Source: Candidatus Methylomirabilota bacterium | GTDB lineage: Bacteria > Methylomirabilota > Methylomirabilia > Methylomirabilales > CSP1-5 | Direction of reading: 5' to 3' | DNA length: 17,837 bases | Assembly (NCBI GenBank): GCA_023249165.1 | Contig: JAHFDE010000028.1 | Coordinates: 1 to 17,837 of the forward strand | Shown here: positions 12,417 through 17,837 of the stretch, in pieces | Layout: each line of letters opens with the position of its first letter | How positions within the stretch are numbered: the first letter of the stretch is position 1 | Made by a program: the position numbers and the translations under genes | The notes under the pieces: generated by a model | What the model was told of the DNA's origin: nothing | Seen by the model: the letters and a program-made list of their open reading frames with translations, nothing else | The model's database searches: none

Positions 12417-12465
12417 GTGTTCGATATTGAGTGTTGGGACTCAGTCCTCAGCCCTCAGTCCTCGA
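12417..12465. repeat. 7-bp-period repeat between aminotransferase and luxE-like genes
   Basis: The 93-bp gap reads in heptamers: GTGTTCG, ATATTGA, GTGTTGG, GACTCAG, TCCTCAG, CCCTCAG, TCCTCGA. The left half (TTCG/TTGA) is roughly complementary to the right half (CTCAG/CTCGA): GTTCGA pairs with TCGAAC and TGAGT with ACTCA. The element could thus fold as an imperfect hairpin in the operon mRNA. Confidence 0.65.
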
Positions 12466-12479
12466 ACCTCCTTGATCGG

Positions 12480-13676
12480 TCATCGGCCTCGCGCGAGGCG
12501 GAGGCTCTCCCCCAAAACCTCGACCGCCCGATCGCAGAGTTCCCGCGACACCACCAGGGGCGGTGCGATGCGGATGACCCCGTCGGCGTAGAGGAAGTCC
12601 CCCACCAGCAAGCCGCGCTCTAACGCCAGGCGAAGGACGGCCCGTGTCAGCAATGGCTCCTCGAGGACGAGGCCCAGAAGGAGGCCGATCCCTCGAACCT
12701 CTTTCACCCCGTGAAGGCGGGACATGGCGCTTCTGAGGTGATTGCCCATCGTCTCGGCATTCTTCAAAAGTCCCTGCTGCTCGATGGTGCGGAGGGCGGC
12801 AAGGCCCGCGGCACACGAGACGGGGTGGCCGCCGAAGGTCGTCACATGGCCAAAGGGGGGATCGGCCGAGAGGGTGTGCATCAGCGCTGGAGGCGCGATG
12901 AAAGCACCCAAGGGCATCCCACCGCCCACCGCCTTGGCGAGCACCAGGCAGTCCGGAACCACTTTCCAGTGCTCGCACGCAAACCACCGTCCGGTGCGGC
13001 CAATTCCGGTCTGAACCTCATCTAGGATCAACAATGCCCCAACTTCGCGGCAGCGGGCCCTCAGCGTGGGCAGAAAGTCGGGGCCCGGGACGCGTACCCC
13101 GGCCTCCCCCTGGATCGGCTCCACCACGACCCCTGCCACCCGCTCGTCGATGCCATCCAAGGCGGCGCAGGCGTCGAAGGGAAGCAAATGCACGTCGGGC
13201 AGGAGCGGCTCGAAGGGTTTCTGGTAGGGGGCCTCGCCCGAGATTGACAGGGCCCCAAGGGTATCCCCATGGTATGCCCCGGCGAAGGCGATCACTCGCG
13301 TCCGGCCCGTCGCCTTGCGGCAGAGCTTGATTGCCCCCTCGATGGCCTCCGCCCCGCTGTTACAGAAAAAAGTCATCGAGAGATCGCCCGGAGCGATCTC
13401 GGCAAGGCGCTTGGCCAACGCGACCTGCGCCTCCTGGACCATCTCGCCATAGACCATCACGTGGAGATGCCGCTCCACCTGGGTCCTGATCGCCTCCAAC
13501 ACCTCCGGACAGCCGTGGCCCACACTACTCACCCCAATGCCCGAGACGAAGTCGAGGATGCTCTTGCCGTCGCGAGTGTGCAGGAAGCAGCCCTCCGCCC
13601 TCTCGATGATGAGCCCAAGCGGTTCAGCCGATGTGGGACACAGATACCGGCGAAAATCGGCGTACAGATCGCTCAT
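12480..13676 (-). CDS. Class III (fold type I) PLP-dependent aminotransferase
   Basis: This 398-residue aminotransferase is of the acetylornithine/4-aminobutyrate type, moving an amino group between a donor and an aldehyde or keto acid. Motifs are FFCNSGAEA (103-111), AGAYHG (132-137), LLILDEVQTG with Asp219 for the pyridine nitrogen, LAKAVGGGMP with PLP lysine Lys248, and VTTFGGHPVSCAA (278-290). The domain is full length. The exact substrate cannot be assigned: arginine-pathway genes are absent, while acyl-activating and aldehyde-forming enzymes (LuxE-like, LuxC-like) follow directly, so it may aminate an aldehyde. The ATG at 13676 has no clear ribosome binding site. The gene starts 52 bp after the queG stop, inside a heptamer-repeat region, and may be read from the queG transcript. 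Confidence 0.9.
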   Translation of the reverse strand: MSDLYADFRRYLCPTSAEPLGLIIERAEGCFLHTRDGKSILDFVSGIGVSSVGHGCPEVLEAIRTQVERHLHVMVYGEMVQEAQVALAKRLAEIAPGDLSMTFFCNSGAEAIEGAIKLCRKATGRTRVIAFAGAYHGDTLGALSISGEAPYQKPFEPLLPDVHLLPFDACAALDGIDERVAGVVVEPIQGEAGVRVPGPDFLPTLRARCREVGALLILDEVQTGIGRTGRWFACEHWKVVPDCLVLAKAVGGGMPLGAFIAPPALMHTLSADPPFGHVTTFGGHPVSCAAGLAALRTIEQQGLLKNAETMGNHLRSAMSRLHGVKEVRGIGLLLGLVLEEPLLTRAVLRLALERGLLVGDFLYADGVIRIAPPLVVSRELCDRAVEVLGESLRLARGR

Positions 13677-13688
13677 GAATTAGCTATC

Positions 13689-13776
13689 CGCTGTCGGCTG
13701 TCGGCTGTCAGCAACTTGCTCGGAGTCCTCACTGTGCTGCTTGCGGACCGCTGACGGCTGATTGCTGACTGCTGAT
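13689..13776. repeat. Inverted pair of 7-bp tandem repeats between queG and the aminotransferase
   Basis: Left arm: CGCTGTC, GGCTGTC, GGCTGTC, AGCA (13689-13713). Right arm: CGCTGAC, GGCTGAT, TGCTGAC, TGCTGAT (13749-13776). The left arm read on the other strand is CTGAC/CCGAC-like, so the two arms are imperfect inverted repeats around a spacer of about 35 bp. The right arm lies inside the 3' end of queG and encodes its last residues. Confidence 0.75.
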
Positions 13777-14916
13777 TTCGTGCAGGGCGAGGCCGATCTC
13801 CTCCCGAACCTCGGGGTCGGTCTCCTGGGCGGACGCCCGCTCGAGTCCCTCGCGCGCCGCACCCCCCCCGATCCGCCCCAACGCCCATGCGGCGTGACCT
13901 CGGACCAGCGGCTCCGGATCGTCCAGGAGGGCCTGCGTCAGGGCCGGGACCGCTTCGGCCCGCCGCAGGTTGCCCAACGCCACCGCGACATTGCGCAACA
14001 ATCCCCGCCGCTTGGCCCGGCGAATGGCGCTTCCTTTGAACCGGCGCCGAAACTCCTCCTCGGTCAAAGCCAGCAGCGGGATGAGATCGGGGGCGTACTG
14101 TCCTTCGCGCGGCCAGAAACGCTCTTCGGAACTGGGCCTGGCCTTTGCGTTGTACGGGCAGACGTCCTGACAGATATCACAGCCGAAGATATGATCCCCG
14201 ACTAACGGGCGCATCTCGCGAGGGATGCTCCCTTTCAGCTCAATGGTGAGATACGAGATGCAGCGCCGGGAGTCCAGGAGATAGGGCCCAACCAATGCGC
14301 CCGTAGGGCAGGCCCGGATGCACAGGTCACACCCCCCGCACCGATCGCGAATCGACCGGTCGCTCTCGAGGTCGAGGCTGAGGAACAGCTCGCCGAGAAA
14401 GAACCAGGAGCCTCGGCGGGGATGGATGATGGTGGTGTTCTTCCCGATCCAACCGACCCCGGCCAGCGAGCTAAACTCCCGTTCGAGCACCGGGCCGGTA
14501 TCTACGTACGCCCGTCCTTCGACGGACGCCCCGACCTCGGCTCGTATCCTCGCCAGGAGCTTGCCCAGATAATCCTCGATGATCTCGTGGTAGTCATCTC
14601 CCCAGGCATAGCGCGAGATCCAACCGCGGAGCCCATCCTGGGGCGCATCCTCCCGGTGCAAGGGAACGTGGTAGTTGAGCGCCACCGACACGATCGACTT
14701 CGCCCACGGGAGAAAACCCCCTGGGTGCAGGCGTGCCGTTGCGCCCCGCTCGAGATAGGCCATCTCGCCCCCAAAGCCCCGCCTGAGCCACTCGGCGAAC
14801 GACTCGCCGTGAGGAGGCGGGATGACCGGCGAGATGCCGACCAGATCAAAACCGACCTCGCGCGCCAGCTCCTTCACGCGCCGGGAAAGATGCTCTCGTT
14901 CTGGTGACGTTCCCAC
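13729..14916 (-). CDS. queG: Epoxyqueuosine reductase
   Basis: This 395-residue cytoplasmic enzyme performs the last step of queuosine synthesis, reducing epoxyqueuosine to queuosine in tRNA with a cobalamin cofactor and two 4Fe-4S clusters. Seen in sequence are the catalytic Asp139 in AYVDTGPVLER, GWIGKNTTII (155-164), cluster cysteines C193-x2-C196-x2-C199-x3-C203 and Cys219, then C246-x2-C249-x3-C253 in FGCDICQDVCPYN. A C-terminal HEAT-like repeat (AVPALTQALLDDPEPLVRGH, about 322-350) completes the family architecture. The start is GTG 14916 with GGAGGG 4 nt upstream. The final SSQQSAVSGPQAAQ (382-395) is encoded by the heptamer repeat at 13749-13776 and nearby bases and is probably not native. 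It is divergent from larB, 144 bp away. Confidence 0.95.
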   Translation of the reverse strand: MGTSPEREHLSRRVKELAREVGFDLVGISPVIPPPHGESFAEWLRRGFGGEMAYLERGATARLHPGGFLPWAKSIVSVALNYHVPLHREDAPQDGLRGWISRYAWGDDYHEIIEDYLGKLLARIRAEVGASVEGRAYVDTGPVLEREFSSLAGVGWIGKNTTIIHPRRGSWFFLGELFLSLDLESDRSIRDRCGGCDLCIRACPTGALVGPYLLDSRRCISYLTIELKGSIPREMRPLVGDHIFGCDICQDVCPYNAKARPSSEERFWPREGQYAPDLIPLLALTEEEFRRRFKGSAIRRAKRRGLLRNVAVALGNLRRAEAVPALTQALLDDPEPLVRGHAAWALGRIGGGAAREGLERASAQETDPEVREEIGLALHEISSQQSAVSGPQAAQ

Positions 14917-15020
14917 GGAGCCCTCCAGAGATTAGATGCCCCAGTATGCCACAAGACGTCCCCCCGGCAAAGAAACTCGCACCCCTCTGTGCCTCACGTC
15001 GTGCTGGCTAAACCCTCATT

Positions 15021-15033
15021 GGGTATGTTACCC
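15021..15033. promoter_or_regulatory. Short palindrome upstream of larB
   Basis: GGGTA (15021-15025), TGT, TACCC (15029-15033) is a perfect 5-bp inverted repeat 28 bp before the larB ATG. It contains a weak -10-like TATGTT (15024-15029) without a good -35. It could be an operator, but a dyad of this size can occur by chance. Confidence 0.25.
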
Positions 15034-15060
15034 TTCTGTCGAATTCCGAGGGACACGGTT

Positions 15061-15816
15061 ATGGATGGGACAAAGGTGAGGACAGTCCTGGAGGCGGTCC
15101 GAGAGGGGAAGCTCTCCACCGAGGAGGCCCTCGAACGGTTGAAGGTCTTGCCATTCGAGGAGTTGGGCTTCGCGACCCTGGACAGCCACCGGAGCCTGCG
15201 CCAGGGCTTTCCTGAAGTCCTCTTCTGTCCCGGCAAGACGATCGAACAGATCACGGCGATCGCCGAACGGTTGCTCCATCAGCACGGCAGCCTCCTGGCC
15301 ACGCGGGCCAGCGAAGAGGTGCATGGCGCCATTGCGAAGGTCGATCGGTCCGCCGAGTACAACGTGCTGGCGCGCACCGTTGTGGTCCCCCGAGGGCAGA
15401 CGCCATCAACCACAGGGACCGTCCTGGTGATGAGCGCCGGGACCGCTGACATCCCGGTCGCCGAGGAGGCGGCGGTGACCGCCGAGTTCTTAGGAAGCCG
15501 GGTCGAAAAACAGTATGATGTCGGGGTTGCGGGACTGCACCGGATCCTCAACAAATGGGCCGAGCTCCACGCGGCCCGGGTCCTCGTCGTGGTGGCGGGA
15601 ATGGATGGCGTCCTCCCCAGCGTGGTGGGGGGGCTCACGGCCAAACCGCTGATCGCCGTTCCCACGAGCATCGGCTACGGGGCCAGCTTCGGCGGCATGT
15701 CGGCGCTTCTCACCATGCTCAATTCCTGCGCCGCCGGCACGGCGGTAATGGGCATCGACAACGGCTTTGGGGCCGGCGTGCTCGCCCACCGGATCAACAT
15801 TCTGGGCGAGAAATGA
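15061..15816 (+). CDS. larB: Nickel-pincer cofactor biosynthesis protein LarB (NaAD carboxylase/hydrolase)
   Basis: This 251-residue protein matches the usual LarB length from the ATG at 15061, which follows GAGGGA with a 7-nt spacer. The frame is open to a GTG at 14989, but that would add 24 unconserved residues. LarB carboxylates nicotinic acid adenine dinucleotide and removes AMP to give pyridinium-3,5-biscarboxylate mononucleotide, the first step to the nickel-pincer cofactor of lactate racemase. The C-terminal PurE-like domain shows SAGTADIPVAEEA, GVAGLHR, VVAGMDGVLPSVVGGL, PTSIGYGASFGGMSALLTML and Cys223 in LNSCAAG, matching the essential cysteine of Lactobacillus LarB (Cys221). It is followed by larC after 113 bp of repeat DNA. 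Confidence 0.93.
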   Translation: MDGTKVRTVLEAVREGKLSTEEALERLKVLPFEELGFATLDSHRSLRQGFPEVLFCPGKTIEQITAIAERLLHQHGSLLATRASEEVHGAIAKVDRSAEYNVLARTVVVPRGQTPSTTGTVLVMSAGTADIPVAEEAAVTAEFLGSRVEKQYDVGVAGLHRILNKWAELHAARVLVVVAGMDGVLPSVVGGLTAKPLIAVPTSIGYGASFGGMSALLTMLNSCAAGTAVMGIDNGFGAGVLAHRINILGEK

Positions 15817-15927
15817 AGCTGTCAGCTGTCGGCGGTCAGCGGTCAGCATAGAACGCGAATGTTGCTCCAAATACCTGGTCGGGAATTGCTGACTGCAGAC
15901 TGCCGATAGCCGACGGCTGATGGTTCA
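15817..15927. repeat. Inverted pair of 7-bp tandem repeats filling the larB-larC gap
   Basis: Left arm, starting directly after the larB stop: AGCTGTC, AGCTGTC, GGCGGTC, AGCGGTC, AGC (15817-15847). Right arm: TTGCTGA, CTGCAGA, CTGCCGA, TAGCCGA, CGGCTGA, TGGTTCA (15886-15927), ending 2 nt before the larC ATG. The reverse complement of the left arm (TGCTGAC, CGCTGAC, CGCCGAC, AGCTGAC) aligns unit for unit with the right arm. The spacer of about 38 bp is unlike that of the element at 13689-13776. The last unit, TGGTTCA, joins this family to the GTTCA array at 3101-3155. The structure could form a long imperfect hairpin in the larBC mRNA. Confidence 0.78.
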
Positions 15928-15929
15928 GT

Positions 15930-17105
15930 ATGCGCATCGCCTACTTCGACTGCTTCAGCGGCTGCAGCGGCGACATGATCCTGGGGGCGCTGGTAGATGC
16001 CGGGCTTTCCCTGGAGGTGCTCCGGTCTGAGATTGCACGGCTCAAGCTTCCGGGTGTGGATCTCAAGGCCGAGAAGGTCAGGCGCGGCGCCCTGATCGGG
16101 ACCCGGGTCCAGGTCATCACGCCTCCAGACCCGCGCCCCCACCGCCATCTCTCCGACATTCTCGCCCTCCTCGAAAGGAGTGACCTCCCCGAGACGGCTC
16201 TGGCACCGGTCCGCCGGATCTTCGAGCGCCTGGGGGAAGCCGAGGCGGCTGTCCACGGCCTTCCGGTGGAGCGGATTCACTTCCATGAAATCGGGGCCGT
16301 GGACACGATTGTCGATGTGACAGGGGCCATTGTTGGGCTGAACGCGCTCGAGATTCGGGAGATCCATGCCTCGGCGCTGAACCTGGGTGGAGGGAGGATC
16401 CAGACGGCCCACGGCGATCTCCCGGTCCCGGCGCCGGGGACCGCCCATCTTCTTCAAGGCGTTCCGGTCTATGGGAGCCCGGTCGAGGCCGAGCTGACCA
16501 CACCAACGGGGGCGGCCATCGTCTCGACCCTGGCGAAGGGGTTCGGGCCCCTCCCTCCGCTCCAGATCAGTCAAGTCGGCTACGGGGCGGGCAGCCTGGA
16601 TCTCGCTCGCCGGCCGAACCTGCTCCGGCTGATCGTCGGTGAAACGATCGACGACCTCGACAGGGATGACGTGACGGTCGTCGAGGCGAACATTGACGAT
16701 ATGAACCCTCAGCTCTTCGAGCCACTCATGGAGGCGCTCTTTGCAGCGGGAGCCCTCGATGTGTTCCTGACCCCGATCATCATGAAGAAGTCCCGACCCG
16801 CCACGGTCATCTCGGCCATCGTTCCATCCGGCCTCGAGGAGGGCATCGGGCCGATCCTCTTGAGCTACAGCAGCACCTTCGGCATCCGATTCCGCAGAAT
16901 GCAGCGGCAGATGCTTCCGCGGGAGGTGCTGACAGTGAAGACCCCCTTTGGCCAGGTCCGCGTCAAGGTGGGCCGACTTCAAGGCCGCCCGATCCATCTG
17001 GCCCCCGAATACGAGGATTGCCGACGGCTGGCCGAGATGGGAAGGCTCCCACCCGCTGAGATCATGACGGCAGCGGTCGAGGCAGCCCGCGCCATGCTGC
17101 AATGA
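15930..17105 (+). CDS. larC: Nickel-pincer cofactor biosynthesis protein LarC (nickel insertase)
   Basis: This 391-residue protein of the LarC family inserts nickel into the pyridinium-3,5-bisthiocarboxylate mononucleotide precursor, in a CTP-dependent reaction in the known enzyme. Characteristic segments are YFDCFSGCSGDMILGALVDAG (5-25, given for position), RIHFHEIGAVDTIVDVTGA near residue 120, ELTTPTGAAI near 190, QVGYGAGSLDLARRPNLLR, EANIDDMNPQLFEPLMEALF and the basic C-terminal domain. The gene is one uninterrupted frame, unlike Lactobacillus plantarum, where larC is made by programmed frameshifting. The ATG at 15930 has no clear ribosome binding site because the heptamer repeat runs up to it, so translation may depend on larB. 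LarE (sulfur insertion) and the LarA-type client enzyme are not in the window. Confidence 0.94.
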   Translation: MRIAYFDCFSGCSGDMILGALVDAGLSLEVLRSEIARLKLPGVDLKAEKVRRGALIGTRVQVITPPDPRPHRHLSDILALLERSDLPETALAPVRRIFERLGEAEAAVHGLPVERIHFHEIGAVDTIVDVTGAIVGLNALEIREIHASALNLGGGRIQTAHGDLPVPAPGTAHLLQGVPVYGSPVEAELTTPTGAAIVSTLAKGFGPLPPLQISQVGYGAGSLDLARRPNLLRLIVGETIDDLDRDDVTVVEANIDDMNPQLFEPLMEALFAAGALDVFLTPIIMKKSRPATVISAIVPSGLEEGIGPILLSYSSTFGIRFRRMQRQMLPREVLTVKTPFGQVRVKVGRLQGRPIHLAPEYEDCRRLAEMGRLPPAEIMTAAVEAARAMLQ

Positions 17106-17124
17106 TCTCGTCACGACTTTTCCC

Positions 17125-17153
17125 TTGACAGAGGGACCGAGGGAAGATAACTT
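17125..17153 (+). promoter_or_regulatory. Candidate promoter for the PilZ-like gene
   Basis: A perfect TTGACA (17125-17130), a 17-nt spacer and TAACTT (17148-17153). Transcription would start near 17160, so the TTG at 17125 cannot be the start codon of this mRNA. The leader contains a small hairpin at 17198-17214 (GATGCC, TCCGG loop, GGCATC). Confidence 0.45.
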
Positions 17154-17244
17154 CTCCCCGCATTTCGGGGCACACGGGGAGGGTGCTGCCGCCCTGAGAT
17201 GCCTCCGGGGCATCCTGAGCATTGAACCGAGGCCAACAACACAC

Positions 17245-17619
17245 GTGACCTCATTCTTGCAGAACGACCTGCTCACCGAGAAGCGTCCGCGTCTCCGCAT
17301 TTGTGGAACTGTGGAGGGGATCCCGACCCTCCAGGTGGCCGACGTGCTGGATGTGACCCAGTTGGGAGCGCTCGTAGAGCACGAGGATACGTTCCCGCCG
17401 CAGAGCCTCTGCCTTCTTCAACTGGGGACGAACGGGGACCTGTCAACCATCCGTTGTCGCGTGGTGCACAGTCGGGTGAGCTCCGTCCGACCAGATGGAG
17501 GCCTGTATTGTGAGACGATGGTGGAGTTCCTCGACGTCAGCCCAGCGGCTGAGCGAGCCCTCAGGAATATCGTCCAATCCTTCGGGACCAAGGGGGGGGT
17601 TGAGTCCGGAGGGCCGTGA
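17245..17619 (+). CDS. PilZ-like domain protein
   Basis: The protein has 124 residues from a GTG at 17245; the frame is open back to a TTG at 17125 inside the candidate promoter. The start is therefore uncertain, and the only nearby ribosome binding site is GAGG about 12 nt upstream. The body has the PilZ pattern: an arginine-rich entry (EKRPRLRI), strands ending in DVTQLGALVEHE, comparable to the DxSxxGA motif, CRVVHSRV, YCETMVEFLDVSP and a final helix ERALRNIVQSF. PilZ domains bind cyclic di-GMP through an RxxxR...DxSxxG pair. Here the first arginine cluster is R-P-R-L-R and the serine is Thr, so binding is plausible but not certain. Stand-alone PilZ proteins act as adaptors for motility, exopolysaccharide or transcription. 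There is no functional link to larBC. Confidence 0.65.
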   Translation: MTSFLQNDLLTEKRPRLRICGTVEGIPTLQVADVLDVTQLGALVEHEDTFPPQSLCLLQLGTNGDLSTIRCRVVHSRVSSVRPDGGLYCETMVEFLDVSPAAERALRNIVQSFGTKGGVESGGP

Positions 17620-17658
17620 GGCCTAAACCCGGATATCTTGGCTCGTGATGGGAAATAA

Positions 17659-17688
17659 AGAAGGCCACCTCCTCGGAGGTGGCCTTCT
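17659..17688 (-). terminator. Rho-independent terminator of the leftward gene at the right edge, possibly bidirectional
   Basis: AGAAGGCCACCTC (17659-17671) pairs perfectly with GAGGTGGCCTTCT (17676-17688) over a CTCG tetraloop, a 13-bp stem. On the minus strand it is followed by CTTTATTTCCC, a usable T-tract, and it lies 18 bp after the stop of the gene at 17707. On the plus strand only GCTT follows, so termination of the PilZ-like gene would be weaker. Confidence 0.8.
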
Positions 17689-17706
17689 GCTTGGAATAGG
17701 TGAGTG

Positions 17707-17837
17707 TCAATAGCAGTGGCGCTGCCAGTACCCTGGCACCAAGACCTGATAGTATGTGGTAAAGCCGTTCTGCTGTTGGGGTCGGACGTCCCAGCGCTCC
17801 TGGACCCACACGTCCTGGCAGACCGGCGCCCGATAGA
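17707..17837 (-). CDS. C-terminal end of a probable secreted aromatic-rich protein (partial)
   Basis: The last 42 residues enter from the right edge and stop at TGA 17707-17709. The segment has the repeated pattern APVCQDVWVQERWDVR...VLVPGYWQRHCY, rich in Trp, Tyr and Gln with two cysteines. This resembles the C-terminal WVPGxW/PGYW segments of small periplasmic or outer-membrane proteins that I recognise only as a pattern, without a known function. A perfect terminator hairpin follows 18 bp downstream in the right orientation, which supports this frame. A competing leftward frame (ending at 17561) runs through the terminator and is rejected. Confidence 0.6.
   Translation of the reverse strand, partial: YRAPVCQDVWVQERWDVRPQQQNGFTTYYQVLVPGYWQRHCY

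Noticed and set aside
11283..12623. 446-codon plus-strand open frame opposite the luxE-like gene
   Set aside because: It is a GC-rich antisense shadow of a well-supported gene and crosses the repeat-filled gap and the end of the aminotransferase gene.
13681..13782. Heptamer repeats as a CRISPR array
   Set aside because: Units are 7 bp and contiguous, not 23-40 bp repeats with unique spacers, and no cas genes are present.
15843..17300. 485-codon minus-strand open frame opposite larC
   Set aside because: It is antisense to larC, which has unmistakable family motifs; the composition is typical of a shadow frame and it spans the repeat and the PilZ leader.
17561..17809. 82-codon minus-strand frame at the right end
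   Set aside because: It reads straight through the 13-bp terminator hairpin and overlaps the PilZ gene end; the adjacent frame gives a protein-like Trp/Tyr-rich C-terminus with a stop just before the terminator.

Overview
The window is a GC-rich bacterial chromosome segment with a mixed set of housekeeping and accessory genes on both strands. It has no phage, plasmid, rRNA, tRNA, IS element or CRISPR array. The diderm-type outer-membrane protein, QueG, LarB/LarC, a trehalose pathway and heptamer-type intergenic repeats would suit an environmental Gram-negative lineage (NC10/Methylomirabilota, Rokubacteria or a Desulfobacterota-like group). That placement is only an impression from gene content.

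Layout. 1-42: start of a leftward gene whose leader (about 43-290) carries a promoter-like site, a perfect palindrome, a small hairpin and a strong terminator. 531-4993: a rightward group of a beta-barrel outer-membrane protein and two half-transporters. Their complementary motif defects mark them as one heterodimeric ABC exporter. 5054-8122: a leftward otsA-otsB trehalose operon in which the synthase is fused to a membrane sensor module; this block looks AT-richer than its surroundings. 8291-9103: a leftward toxin-antitoxin pair (PIN toxin, HTH antitoxin). 9290-9622: a rightward single-domain rhodanese. 9627-13676: a leftward group of a class III aminotransferase, a LuxE-type acyl-protein synthetase, a LuxC-type acyl reductase and a small CxxC protein. 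13729-14916: queG, leftward. 15061-17105: larB and larC, rightward. 17245-17619: a PilZ-like protein. 17707-17837: the 3' end of a leftward secreted-type protein, with its terminator.

The main discovery candidate is the rhodanese at 9290-9622. Its frame is interrupted only by two TGA codons, at 9488-9490 and 9494-9496. These fall exactly where relatives carry the two cysteines of the active-site CxCP motif, and the remaining 41 codons downstream are intact and conserved. A 6-bp stem with a 5-nt, G-containing loop follows at 9512-9528, at SECIS-like distance from both TGAs. The simplest reading is a selenoprotein with a Sec-Thr-Sec active site.

Other points of interest are a possible fatty acid to aldehyde to amine pathway (LuxE, LuxC, aminotransferase); membrane-sensor control of trehalose-6-phosphate synthesis; and four intergenic blocks of 7-bp-period repeats, two of which have been absorbed into the C-termini of the neighbouring proteins.
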